A stretch of 64,000 bases of DNA from JAIPDZ01 sp034522175 (lineage in GTDB: Bacteria; Desulfobacterota; DSM-4660; Desulfatiglandales; Desulfatiglandaceae). Under the pieces are notes generated by a model that did not search any database, was not told where the DNA came from, and saw only the letters and a program-made list of their open reading frames with translations. Position 1 is the first letter of the stretch. Each line of letters opens with the position of its first letter. The translations under genes were made by a program, and so were the position numbers. The stretch lies in contig JAXHLQ010000001.1 of NCBI GenBank assembly GCA_034522175.1, positions 62,001 to 126,000 of the forward strand, written 5' to 3'. Below, in pieces: positions 8,872 through 18,892 of the stretch.

Positions 8872-10208
8872 TCACTCATCATTCTCCCGAGGATGGGTTA
8901 CAAAATCCTTGAAGCGAAAATCCTTCAAAGTTTCCACATCCGCATGGTAATTATTCTCGAGGAGTCCCGTGTCGAGTTGAAAAATCAGCCATCCCAAATG
9001 GTTTCCGTCTTTGACCATCTCAAAGGCCACCTCAATCCCCCTATGCCCCATGGGTTCTCCCTCGTGTTCCCGATAGACCGTCAGGACTCTATGGGGGCTC
9101 TCTTTATTCCCTTGAAACGCAATTCCGGTGTAGCTGCTTCCGATCATGGCATCGGCGTCTTCAACAGGATTAACGGAGTGCGCATCAAAGACTTTTTTGG
9201 CATCATCGAGAAGGATCACCCCTGTATAGGGCATGATCATGTCTCCTTTGACCTCAAGAAACCGTTTCAAAATCTCGTGGGTCTTATCCCTTTCTCTGAG
9301 TTGAAACGCATCCGAAAGCATGGAAGAAAGCAGACGGTAATCCACGGCCAGTTCATCCCTCAATTCGATTCGCTGACTATCCATGGCCGCCTTTTCCCTG
9401 TAAACATACGGGTAGCCAAAAAAGATACCCACTGATGCGAGGACCATCAGCACAACGAACGGAATCAACCATTTTCTGATCCGTCGATACCGTTTTTCTA
9501 AAACCTGCGTGTCCGTCACATCGCGGCCCAGTGAAAGCACCCCCTGGAAATGGTGCTGGGCATCATAAAGCACCGTGGTACTGGTGGATATGTAGCGGGT
9601 TCCTTTGCTGGGATGCTTGACCCTGAGAATCCGCTCCTGAACGCTGTCCCGGGAGATCACATTCTCAATAAGGGCCTTATATTCCTCCGGATTTTCATAG
9701 ATCTCGTCTGCAACTCGGTAAAGCATCCAGTTTGATTCCCTGCCGTAAAGCCTTTCGGCTGATGCGTTCAGGGAGAGGATTTTCCCTCTTTGTCCGTCAA
9801 AATGACCGCGTCCGGAAGCTGATTGCAGAATTCCTTCAATCCGAAGGCGAGCCGGCTTGTCGCGTCGAGCCGTTTGGCCAGTGTCTTGGCAAATGCCTTG
9901 ACCACTTCTGGAAACTTCTCCAGAAAAGAAGGCACCTCTTCCCTGGGAATACGAATGACCTTCGCGTCTGTGGCCGTCTTTACACTCGCCGTTCGGTCCC
10001 GCTCCAGCAGGAAAGACATCTCGCCGAATATGGTCCCTTCCTCACTCACCTCGGCGATCTTGTGGTTTCCCTTGAAGATGTCCAACTTACCGGAGACCAG
10101 GGCATAGAGATCCTGTGAGGGATCCCCTTCCAAAAAAATCGTCTGACCCTTCTTGAAAGAGAGGATATACCGGGATAACTCGGGACTATTGATGATGTGC
10201 GCTAACAT
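8872..10208 (-). CDS. Sensor protein: cyclic-nucleotide-binding domain, PAS, membrane helix, Cache-like domain (one frameshift)
   Basis: The first frame (10208-9768) carries a cNMP-binding domain (SFKKGQTIFLEGDPSQDLYA, GTIFGEMSFLLERDRTASV with the phosphate-binding cassette) and the start of a PAS domain (CNQLPDAVILTDKEGK). The A4 tract near 9781 is one A short: adding it joins the frame to ILSLNASAERLYGRESNW and the second piece (to 8872). That piece finishes the PAS domain (LSLGRDVTDTQVLEKRYRR), has one helix (KWLIPFVVLMVLASVGIFFG), and ends in a 190-residue domain resembling a double Cache sensor. No kinase or cyclase domain follows, so it may act as a partner of the kinase encoded upstream. 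It precedes mlaE by about 80 nt. Confidence 0.75.
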
Positions 10209-10254
10209 AAGGCATCGGTTTAAGGCTCAGCCGACCTTAACGCTAACAGCAAAC

Positions 10255-10281
10255 GTCATTCCGGCGAAAGCCGGAATCCAG
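10255..10281. repeat. REP-like palindrome
   Basis: A compact palindrome CATTCCGGCGAAAGCCGGAA, flanked by GT and TCCAG, lies in the 180-bp gap between the histidine kinase and the cNMP-PAS gene. The stem TTCCGGC/GCCGGAA with a GAAA loop is typical of short dispersed intergenic repeats in proteobacteria and could also act as a transcript-stabilising hairpin. Only one copy is in the window. Confidence 0.6.
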
Positions 10282-10388
10282 TGAAATCATCCCATGACGG
10301 GGGCTGGCATCTTGGCTGCTACCGGCTTTACGAACCGGACGAAAGGGAGTTTCATAAGTTAATGCCATCGAACCGGAACACCCGGACA

Positions 10389-12280
10389 TCACCCATCCTT
10401 TTGCTCATGTAACGGAAAATAGACCTTGAATGTGGTGCTGTCCCTTCCGGTGGTAATATCGATCTTTCCCTTCAGCAAGCGGATAATCCGGTAAGTGATG
10501 TAGAGCCCCCGGCCCTCCCCTTCCCCTTCAAGGATCCTGACCCGGTCTTCTTCCGATATCTGACCCGTATTGGTGATCTCCGCACACGCCCACTCGCCCT
10601 CCCTATAGGTACGGATGGACAGGACACCGCCCTTTAAAGGGATGGCTTTGGTGGCATTATTGAGAAGATTATCAAATACCCTCTCCATGTGGACAATATA
10701 GCCGGCGACTTTCAGATTCTCATCAAACGGGCCTTCATTTAGTGTAATATCCTGTTTGAGCTGTTCCTTGATGGCCTCCCGGTTAATCTCAAAGCGTCGC
10801 CTGAACACATCCGTCAGATTGGCTACCTGGGCCTCACCCACGTTGTAAAGACTCATGGCCAATTCCTGCAACCGGCTCGTTTCCTGCACCAGAATATCCG
10901 CATACCTGCGGATCTGTTCGCGCGACTGGTCCAGCCCATCCCGGTCTATCAATGCCTTCAGCCGTCGGGCGAATCCCGCGGTCGCCATGGCCGGGTTCTT
11001 GAAATCGTGAAGCGCATCATCTAAGCGTTCAATCTTTTGTGCCTTCATCAGTTCCCTGCCGAGAAAAAGAAACGTGTCGATCTCATCGTCCGCATACCGC
11101 TGTTTCTGATCGATTGCGTCAAAGGTCATGACGTGGGACACGTCGCCACCCACACCGAGAGGAATGTACAATATCGAGTTGATGTTGTGATTGGCGCAGA
11201 AACGCCTGAAATCCGCTGAGATTAGTTCGCTCTTCTGGGGTTCCACCACCAGAATATAAAAGGGCGTCACGACTTCATAAACCCCATTCCCCGTATAGTC
11301 TCTAAGATTCAGGAGGATCTCGAAAACCGGCTGCCTGCTAACCGGGAATGCCTTTCCGATGCTATGATACCCACCGTCACTCGGGTACCCCGCTTCGAGG
11401 ATGATACGATCCAGTTCATTGGAAACCGTGAACAGCGCACAGCTTTGAAGGTTCACCATATCGGCCAGTTCGGGAACAATCCGGTTAAAAACCTCCATGA
11501 CCTTTATGCCGCCCCGGGTCCCCAGTTCACTGAAGATGTGCCGCACAATGGCTTCCTTCTTTTCTCTGCTTTTATACATGGAAAGAATTTTTTTTCGCGC
11601 CACGACGAAGCTCAATCGTTTGGCTAGCGTCTCGGCCGACTGGATCTCTAAGGGGCTGAAGTCTCTCTCTGATTCCTCGAAGTAGATCTGCATCACCCCC
11701 ACGGTATCCCGCTCTCGAGGGTAAAACCGGGGATTTCCAGAGGGATGGCCATGAGGGAATACACCCCTTTTCGCTCAATGGTGTCTTTGTTGTGATACCG
11801 GTTATCCTTCAACAGATTGGGGGCCAGGACGGTTTTACGGGTCTTCACCACCTCACCGGCGATGCTGTCTTCTAATGGAATGAACGTCTCCCGCTCGGCT
11901 TCCTCGGAAGGATACGACCCGTAGGAGAGCATTTGCTCGGACTGGGGGTCATAGATTCTAACCGAGGCGGAATGGGCACCGAGGAAATCCACCAGTTTCC
12001 TTGCCGCAGTCTCGAAGATCGCCGGTTCTGAGAGGTCCGGGCTGATCTCCACAATTTCATCCACCTGGCCAATGAGTTTGACGAAGAACTCTGAAAACAT
12101 GTAGTCTTCGACCCACCGCACCAGAGAAGCCCAGAAATCCGCATCAGCGGGTAATTCTTTTGCCCACGGCTCTTGCTGAATATCTATGATCAGGCTCTTC
12201 AGATCCCGAAACATGCTCCACCCCATACCGGAATAGATCCGGATTTTCTTTTGGGAGTATAGACGCATCAAAAAATCCAA
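10389..12280 (-). CDS. GAF-GAF sensor histidine kinase (one frameshift)
   Basis: The first frame (12280-11693) holds a GAF domain (FETAARKLVDFLGAHSASVR, IPLEDSIAGEVVKTRKTVLA, YSLMAIPLEI). The frame breaks near 11715-11725 just after IPLEIPGFTLE. The second frame (to 10389) resumes with MQIYFEESERDFSPLEIQSA, a second GAF-like domain, a dimerisation helix with a candidate phospho-acceptor (LDDALHDFKNPAMATAGFA) and a HATPase domain (VFDNLLNNATKAI as N-box, GRGLYITYRIIRL as G-box). Expected to autophosphorylate and sense a cytoplasmic signal. No response regulator is nearby. It heads the minus-strand run that leads into the Mla genes, from which it is separated by the cNMP-PAS sensor. Confidence 0.82.
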
Positions 12281-12381
12281 TCAAGTGAAACCGTAATACG
12301 TGCCCACTCAAACCAAACCGGATAATCGTCATCTGAATGCATCAACATCCTTGCTTGACAGCTCAATTCCAGGGATTTACG

Positions 12382-12432
12382 ACAAAAAAGGCCCCATCAA
12401 TGATCCCACAGCATCGTTGATGGGGCCCTTTT
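12382..12432 (-). terminator. Intrinsic terminator after the ComEA-like gene
   Basis: Perfect 11-bp stem: GGCCCCATCAA at 12390-12400 pairs with TTGATGGGGCC at 12417-12427. On the minus strand it is followed by a run of six U (complement of AAAAAA at 12384-12389). The plus strand side also has a short T run, so it may work both ways. It separates the ComEA-like gene from the histidine kinase. Confidence 0.88.
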
Positions 12433-12454
12433 CAAAAATAAAATAAGGAAAAGC

Positions 12455-12730
12455 CTATTCAACCACGATGAACTCCTTAATCACCATAAGGGTTCCATCG
12501 CCGATTCCCTTTACCTCGGTGAGTTCTTCCACGGTCTCGAATTTACCATTTTTCTCCCGATATTCGATGATTCTATCGGCAGTAACCGGCCCTATTCCCT
12601 TGAGTTCAGTCAACTGCTCCTTGCTCGCCGTATTGATGTTAATCTTATCCCCTGCGACCAAAAATCCGGGAAATGCCAGCAAGGCTACCAGTACCACACA
12701 CAGTCCAATCACCAATCGTTTCTTGACCAT
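12455..12730 (-). CDS. ComEA-like secreted helix-hairpin-helix protein
   Basis: Protein of 91 residues with a signal peptide (MVKKRLVIGLCVVLVALLAF, cleavage near LVAGD), followed by a tandem HhH domain of the ComEA family: KININTASKEQLTELKGIGP, ADRIIEYREKNGKF, LTEVKGIGDGTLMVIKEFI. Such proteins bind DNA without sequence preference, in the periplasm or at the membrane, and often help in natural transformation; many bacteria have orphan short copies like this. It ends at a strong terminator and is a single-gene unit. Confidence 0.88.
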   Translation of the reverse strand: MVKKRLVIGLCVVLVALLAFPGFLVAGDKININTASKEQLTELKGIGPVTADRIIEYREKNGKFETVEELTEVKGIGDGTLMVIKEFIVVE

Positions 12731-13446
12731 ACGAATCCTCCTTTCCTATTTAAAAAGTTGATGCCCAAAAACCACCGGTAACGCCCGAAAAACACCCCTT
12801 TTTCGCCTATGCTATGGTGATACCCACGGTTTAAACGCCTCCTCCTCAAACAAAAAAACGAGTCTCCATATAAAAACCACGAGTGAGCGTTCACAGGTTT
12901 CCCGTTTAGGGTTCAAGGTTAGGGATCAACGCAGCCTAAAGGACCCGATTCAGGACAACACGTTCCTGTACGCCTCTTTTGAGCGTGCGGTTGCCATGAT
13001 TTTTTTGTTTTGAATGCCCAATTTGGGATCGAAATGGCATGATTGCGGTGCAAGACGAGACTGCGGATGCCAAATCTCAACCCTTAACCCTTGAACATCT
13101 GAACCCGTGAACGGTTACAACCACGATCAGGTTTGTTACGTGGCGTATCGAATCTATTCTTCTGATTAAATAGAAGATTAACCTACATATGCAGGTGTTG
13201 TCAAGCAGTTTTTCCTTCAAACGGAGATTTTTGTCGAGGTTCATTTTCATCCCCGCCGGACCCGCTTCAAATCCAACCCCCGTAGCCCGGGCTTAGACAG
13301 GCAAAACAGGTTCTCCATATTTGGGAAACCGAAAGATCAACCGTTATAAAGGTCACCTCTTCGATTCGGGCTTGTGCCAGCAGTAAACGATCAAAATGCA
13401 TTCTTTGCCTGCAACACGAAAGTATTCCGTCAGGCCACTTCAATAG
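12731..13446. other. Gene-free 716-bp stretch with two inverted heptamer arrays
   Basis: No convincing gene on either strand. At 12889-12930 the plus strand reads in units of seven (GTTCACA, GGTTTCC, CGTTTAG, GGTTCAA, GGTTAGG, GATCAAC). At 13075-13116 a second array reads TCTCAAC, CCTTAAC, CCTTGAA, CATCTGA, ACCCGTG, AACGGTT. The second is the reverse-complement type of the first, so the two form imperfect inverted arms about 145 bp apart. The rest shows nothing I can identify. Confidence 0.6.
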
Positions 13447-14749
13447 TCACTTCAATGAGCCTACAATTTCCTTTCTAAGCTTACGAATCCTGTTGGTTTC
13501 AGGAATTTGGTCAAACAGCTCATAGCTTGAAAAAATGTCAGGTTGCATCCTTCGCGGAAGCTTCAGCGTTCCAGGTTTTAGAGGGTTTAATAATGAATAG
13601 TTAACGGTGAACCAACCCACGGACACAATAGCGGCGATGACAAGCAATTTGTTCTTTTGACCCGTATCTAAGGGAATCATCGCAAACAGGGCCAGTCCCA
13701 AGAGGCCAATCGGATAGACCGCGTAAGAAAACAGATCCCAGTCTGATAACCCCATGACGGGCCGCTTTATGATCATGAAGAACAGGTAAAATACGGCAAT
13801 GCCGAATAATGTCAGCAGTTTACTGTCAAAGAAATACCTTTTGAGAAAAGAGACCCTGAGCTGAGCCAGGTTCAATAGCAGGGCAATGATCAGGAGTGAT
13901 AGAATGACGGGACCATAAATCAGCCAGACATCGACGAATTCGAGCAGTCTCTTGGCGGAAAATATTTCGTCCATTGACAGATACCAGCTTGTCGTTACGG
14001 CTGAAAGCCGAATATCCGTTTTCAAACGATAGACTTTCCACAACAGGTCAAATAACGCCTCCGGAGAGAGTAATTGCGGTTTGGCCAGGACCAAAGAAAC
14101 GCCATACAGTCCCAAACCCGTCCCAAAGCAAAACATGATGGCATGGCCAATCTTGCGTAAAAGACCATTGCATTCATGAAACAACAGAAAGTGGAGGACA
14201 AAAAAGGCAGAGAAAACCAAAGTCATCATGGTGCCCATGTAGACGAGGCTGGTGATTCCGGATGCAAATCCGAAAACGACATAGGACCTGAAATATTTTC
14301 CTTTGAATCGAAAAAGCAGATACAAATAGAGCGTTAAGGCAAAATTGGCGACCGGATAAACCTCGAAATATCCCGCAGACATCGTAAATGTCCCGAAGGC
14401 CGAAAAAAGGATAACCATCCCCAATATCCTGGACTTACCGTTGAGGAATTTCCCTAACGTCAGATACACAAGGCAGATATTTGTTACCCCCATACCGATA
14501 AGAACGAACGTCAGATACGCATTGGGGCTCAGTAGATTTTTCAAGGGACCGTAGCCAAGTATCAGGAAATTGGGGGCTGTCATCCATCGGTCCACTCTCC
14601 CGAATAGCTCCTGCTCGATGATGATGAGTAGCCATTTGCATAGGTGATCGGATAAGACGTACCTAATTCCTTTGCAATTCTGGCTAAGCTATTGAATAGA
14701 TGCAATAAAAGGACATTTTAATCGTTTTGAAAAGGTACATAAAAAGTCC

Positions 14750-14778
14750 TTGACGTACTGAGTTATTTAGTGTATACT
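14750..14778 (+). promoter_or_regulatory. Sigma-70 promoter of the IS4-family element
   Basis: TTGACG at 14750-14755 and TATACT at 14773-14778, spaced by exactly 17 nt, 33 nt upstream of the HARE-HTH start, which also has an AAAGGAG ribosome site. A good match to the consensus, so the element probably drives its own accessory gene and transposase. Confidence 0.75.
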
Positions 14779-14811
14779 CCTTTCAAATTCTATGAGTGAA
14801 AGGAGCACAAA

Positions 14812-15159
14812 ATGAATTACTTAGACAACTACCTAGACATTAAGCGAGAATTGTTGCAAGCTCAACTTAGAGTAGTTTATCGCCATCAACGAAAAGGGGT
14901 GCCCCAGGGGCAAAAACTAAAACGTACGTCTAATTTAACTATCGTTGAAGACATACTTCAAAACTCGGGCCAACCTCTACACATTTCAAAAATTATCCAG
15001 ATCGCTAAGAAAGACTATGGTGTCAATTTGGAAAGAGACTCCGTCGTCTCTGCCGTAATCAAGAAGATTAATGCAGGAAAAATCTTCGTTCGTGTCGCAC
15101 CTAATACCTTTGCGCTCAAAAACAGCCCGGAAATGGTTGATGAAGGAGGTGCACTATGA
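14812..15159 (+). CDS. HARE-HTH domain protein carried by the insertion sequence
   Basis: Protein of 115 residues. Residues about 43-105 (LTIVEDILQNSGQPLHISKI, IQIAKKDYGVNLERDSVVSA, GKIFVRVAPNTFALK) match the HARE-HTH winged-helix domain found in the RNA polymerase delta subunit, restriction enzymes and ASXL proteins. The N-terminal 40 residues are basic and helical. The ATG has a strong AAAGGAG site 6 nt upstream and a promoter in front. Its stop (TGA at 15157) overlaps a following ATG in the ATGA arrangement, suggesting translational coupling to the transposase region. It may regulate the element or bind its ends; this is inference, as IS4 elements usually have only a transposase. Confidence 0.7.
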   Translation: MNYLDNYLDIKRELLQAQLRVVYRHQRKGVPQGQKLKRTSNLTIVEDILQNSGQPLHISKIIQIAKKDYGVNLERDSVVSAVIKKINAGKIFVRVAPNTFALKNSPEMVDEGGAL

Positions 15160-15204
15160 GCTTTATTCATAAGTTGAATACGTTGCGTAAAGTTCTCGGC
15201 ATCA

Positions 15205-16401
15205 ATGAGCACTTCCAGCGGGAAAAAAATTTCTCTTTTTGAAATCGTGGTATCCTTGATAACGACCTTTTCCGTTTGTGGAAAGAAGAAGAGTATTGCT
15301 GATGCCCATAGAAATTTTGTAAAACATACCGGAAAGAATGTTTCCAGAAGCAGTTTCTGGGAACGAATCGCAAATAAAACACTCTTGGACTTCATCGAAA
15401 AAGCTGTTCTGGAATTCTCCTTTCATATTCAGGAAAAGGCCCTTTCAAAACTTTCATGGCTTTCTTTATTTGAGGATGTATATATTTTCGATGCATCACC
15501 TATACGACTGCCAGCCGGGTTATCAAATATATTTCCCGGTAATCGAACAAATCACAGCCCTGCCTGCCTAAAATTAAGCGCCCTATACAGATTGAGTGTA
15601 AGAAGCACAGAATGGGTTGAATTTAGCGCCCAAAAACAGCACGATAGCAAGTTCCTTCCAGATTTGAATCAGTTAAAGGGATCTTTGTTTTTATTTGATC
15701 TCGGCTACTTCAGTCATGCTTTTCTACATCAACTGTGTAATATCGGAGTCTGGTTTGTATGCCGTCTAAAAGCAAATTCCGTCCCAATAATAACAAAAGT
15801 CGGCAAAGGGGTGGCAAAGCGACACATTGGGCGACCGTTAGACAAAAACGTCAACCTCAGAGGCATGATTGTCGAGGTCTGGGGAAAGTTGAATCTCCGT
15901 GGAACAAAATCCCCTGAGCTTCGTTTTATTGGTTTTCGTCTTCCTCTCACAAAGGAATACCGATGGTACGTTACAAATGTTCCAAGTTCAATGGCATTAG
16001 CAGAATGGATATACCCGATTTATCGATTAAGATGGCAGATTGAGCTGTTTTTCAAATCCATCAAGTCAATGCTTCATGCCGATCAAATAACATCTGAAAA
16101 TAAAAATATAGTCCTGGTCACCGTTTACAGTTCAATACTTTCTTCTCTTATTGCAAATTCAATAATAATTGAATATGCTCTTGTCTCAGCTAAGATAGAA
16201 TTGAAATCTGTTACAGCGCAACGAATAACATTCGTCTTTTCTCTAATTGCTAATGACTTGGCAAAGTGTATTTTAAGGAAAGATTTTCCTCCAAAAACCT
16301 TCATTCAGAATCTGACAAAGTTGCTCCCATTACTAATTTGTCCTAATCGAAAACATAGACCCACGTCATTAGAAATAGTAGCAATGTTCGATACAATATA
16401 G
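15205..16401 (+). CDS. IS4-family DDE transposase
   Basis: 398 residues. It shows the DDE motifs of the family: FEDVYIFDASPIRLP (first Asp), LKGSLFLFDLGYFSHAFL (second Asp) and the exact Y-2-R-3-E-6-K signature in YRLRWQIELFFKSIKSM (third acid Glu). It catalyses cut-and-paste movement of the surrounding element. The start at 15205 is the first ATG in this frame, but a better-placed ATG at 15156, overlapping the HARE-HTH stop, opens another frame. That frame stops after 28 codons, just past a run of seven A near 15223, so the true N-terminus might need a +1 (or -2) frameshift there, or the tract may have an indel. Confidence 0.9.
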   Translation: MSTSSGKKISLFEIVVSLITTFSVCGKKKSIADAHRNFVKHTGKNVSRSSFWERIANKTLLDFIEKAVLEFSFHIQEKALSKLSWLSLFEDVYIFDASPIRLPAGLSNIFPGNRTNHSPACLKLSALYRLSVRSTEWVEFSAQKQHDSKFLPDLNQLKGSLFLFDLGYFSHAFLHQLCNIGVWFVCRLKANSVPIITKVGKGVAKRHIGRPLDKNVNLRGMIVEVWGKLNLRGTKSPELRFIGFRLPLTKEYRWYVTNVPSSMALAEWIYPIYRLRWQIELFFKSIKSMLHADQITSENKNIVLVTVYSSILSSLIANSIIIEYALVSAKIELKSVTAQRITFVFSLIANDLAKCILRKDFPPKTFIQNLTKLLPLLICPNRKHRPTSLEIVAMFDTI

Positions 16402-16865
16402 ATATAGAGTTGTTTTATCCGATCACATATGTAGCCATTTGCAGTCGCCCCAGTGGATTCGGGATCGAAACACCAGAAGAAAAATAAATAATCCTCCAGC
16501 CCAACCCATGGTAATTCAATATGGAGAATTCGGACCCTAATGGAAAGATGAGCGGCACAATGGCCATAACGCACAACAGCGATATGGCTGCCCAAATCAG
16601 GTTTGCTGTATAGCGCTCTCTTGAGGCGAAGAACAGTTGTTGAATAGCAAAATTTTCTTAGACATCGGAACTAGGAACAAGCCACATATGCCTGCTCTAT
16701 AATAGCGAGCCCCTCACCCGAAAAGCGGATTGCCTCAGGTGGATCGCCATAAGGGAGCGTTCAGACGGCGATGGATGTCGATCCTGCGGAATCGCAATGA
16801 AAGGTAAGTGTGCGCGTCACTCGCGCTACAGAGTTTAAAACAACACCTTCTGGTTGGGGATTACT

Positions 16866-18846
16866 TTATGGGTATATCCTGACCCTCGCGCCTTCTTCAA
16901 TAGTCAAACCCGCTACACCATTTACAAAAGGCGCCTTGAAGGTAACATCGGCATTGCTCTTAATGGTCACTCCCGGACCGATGGTGATGGATTCCGTACA
17001 CTCGCATACGGTTGTGGTCCCGCCTTCGAAAGTCTTATTTTGAATGACAATCGCACCACCCGAGCATGTCGATTCAAAGCTCACATCACTCCCGTAAGCA
17101 GTACCCACACTATTCGTGGCATATGCCCGCACATGATAGGTTGTCAGCGGACTCAGCCCCGTTATGGCGCTTGTGAAACTCCCAGTGCCTGTTCCATCCG
17201 TTGTCTTGTCGTTGGATACGGTCGGATTGGCAGAGGTACTCCAGCAGACACCCCGGGCAGTGACAGAAGCACCGCCGTCAGAGGTCACATCGCCGCCACT
17301 CGATGCACTGGTGGCGGTAATAGCCGATACCCCCGTCGTTTCTACGGTCGGGATCGTCGTGAGCGCTTGAAACCATATATCAGCCATGGCGTAGTATCCA
17401 GGATTATTGGGATGAAGGCCATCATCAGTCCAGGAAAGCCAGCCTGGGTCACCGTAACGAAGTCCGTTATATTGATCAGCCAAGATGACGCCTCTGGTGG
17501 TTGCCAAATCCCTTATCCTTGGGTTATAGTTTATCCTTATACTTACATCATAACCCTCATAGTTGCCGAAGGGGTTGGTATCGGGGGTCAATGTCGAAAG
17601 AATAGGCGTCACACCCTTCGCCCAACACTGGTCGATCATGAGTCCCAGATTTAGCTCGGTTAGAGCAGGATCATTAAGCTGACTCCGATCATTGGTACCC
17701 TCCAGCATGAGAATATAATCCGCAGGGTTGGTCAAAACTTCCAACTGAAGCCTATTTAGCCCCTGTTGAGTGTTCTCCCCAGCCAACCCCCAGTTGTAAA
17801 CCACACAATTCGGCATTAAGGACTCTAACTTCGGTTCATATCCTCCCGTCCGCCTACCGTTTCCCGGCTCAACAATCGAAGGCGTATCGCCAAGACCCTG
17901 GGTAATGCTGTCGCCAAAAGCCAAAATGACCGTCCCCGCATCAGCCTGTGACGGCTTCGGGACGGCTTTGTTGGATGTAGAGCCATTTTCAATCAACCAT
18001 GCGAGATCAAAATATCGCATTGCGATACTTGTCAACCGACCCCTCCCGACATAGACGCCCGCTATCTCCGGCTCCGGTATGTCTTCCGGAAGATTGGGGA
18101 TCTGCCCTTGTTTTCCCCGATTCATTTGCACCCTAAAGAGATTGTCCGCATCAGCAGTGAACTTCTTCACTCCATCTCCAAACCGCTTCAGATTCGTCGT
18201 AGGTCCACTGTGAGCAGTACGGCCTATAAAACGTTCCATCCAATCCGTACCAACTGGCCCATAGCGCGCCATTCGACTTTGTCCCGATAAGGGGTGTGAC
18301 ATTAACCGTGGAATTGCCCCGGTTCACCCGCGAAGCCTCTTCCCACGCCATGCCATTCCACCTGGAGAAGAATATATGACTTTCTTGTTGTCCGTCGCTC
18401 CCCGCCCAGACAATCCACGGGCGATCTTCCTTATCAACAGCGATGGACGGCGCATTGTTAAGCCAAATACCCGTCGGTATTTCCTTGGCTTCCGACCACA
18501 TCCCTCCCTTAGAGTGCACATAAAATAGACTGCTTCCGTCCACCTTGTCCGCGACCCAGACAACCCAGGTGACACCATCGCCCGTGCGCACAATGCACGG
18601 CATGATTTTATCCCCAACAGAATCGGGCAGAGCCACCTTGTCGGTCCAACCGGACCCAATCAGGGCGCTATAATAAATATGGGACTTTCCTCCCTCATAA
18701 TCAGGCCATACCACTTCTGGTCCCGTAATGAGACCACCTGCCTTCTCCGAAGCCTCTACGTTTAATAGAAAAACCAACAGACATAGCGAGGTCATGAAAC
18801 AGCATTCAAAAAACTTCCAAAACATGTTTATTGGTAGGTTTCCCAC
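16866..18846 (-). pseudogene. Secreted propeller-SGNH hydrolase-Fn3-like protein, copy 1 (one frameshift)
   Basis: Signal peptide (MFWKFFECCFMTSLCLLVFL), then four or more BNR/propeller-like repeats (HIYYSALIGSGWTDKVALPD, WIVWAGSDGQQESHIFFSRW). The frame breaks near 18160-18180 and goes on with FRVQMNRGKQGQIPNLPEDI. An SGNH hydrolase domain follows: GDSITQG (block I nucleophile Ser), NWGLAGEN (block II), GTND (block III), DDGLHPN (block V Asp/His). One Fn3-like repeat (VSAITATSASSGGDVTSDGG, TTYHVRAYATNS) and a short C-terminal cap (GGTTTVCECTESITIGPGVT) end it. Likely exported and acting as an esterase or deacylase on a polysaccharide. The last 475 bp are almost identical to copy 2 next door. 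Confidence 0.82.
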
Positions 18847-18892
18847 CTTCCCTCATCCACTAACCAAAAAACCTTTCCGATTGGGGATTACT

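Larger units (their letters stand above)
14641..16430 (+). mobile_element. IS4-family insertion sequence carrying a HARE-HTH gene
   Basis: About 1.79 kb. The ends are inverted repeats: left TAGGTGATCGGATAAGACGT at 14641 and, reversed from 16429, TATGTGATCGGATAAAACAA. The flanks carry a 13-bp direct repeat, GTAGCCATTTGCA at 14628-14640 and 16431-16443, within the duplication size known for IS4 relatives. It holds two genes on the plus strand: a 115-residue HARE-HTH protein and an IS4-type DDE transposase. It lies inside a membrane protein gene. Element borders may be off by one base at the right end. Confidence 0.9.
13447..16640 (-). pseudogene. Polytopic membrane protein (GT-C-like), split by an IS4-family insertion
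   Basis: The downstream part (13447-14640) encodes about ten hydrophobic helices with short loops (ILGYGPLKNLLSPNAYLTFV, AGYFEVYPVANFALTLYLYL, VMGLSDWDLFSYAVYPIGLL). This resembles integral membrane sugar transferases or polymerases of glycan loci; no exact family recognised. Reading across the insertion site (one copy of GTAGCCATTTGCA kept) joins it to DCKWLLIIIEQELFGRVDRW and then, after a further one-base shift near 16450, to an N-terminal piece AAISLLCVMAIVPLIFPLGS ending near 16640. The gene is therefore broken by the element and probably also by a point indel. The apparent GTG start at 14595 is only an artefact of the interruption. Confidence 0.7.

Noticed and set aside
8824..9435. 203-codon plus-strand open frame opposite the cNMP-PAS sensor
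   Set aside because: The minus strand encodes a coherent sensor domain; the plus frame has nothing recognisable.
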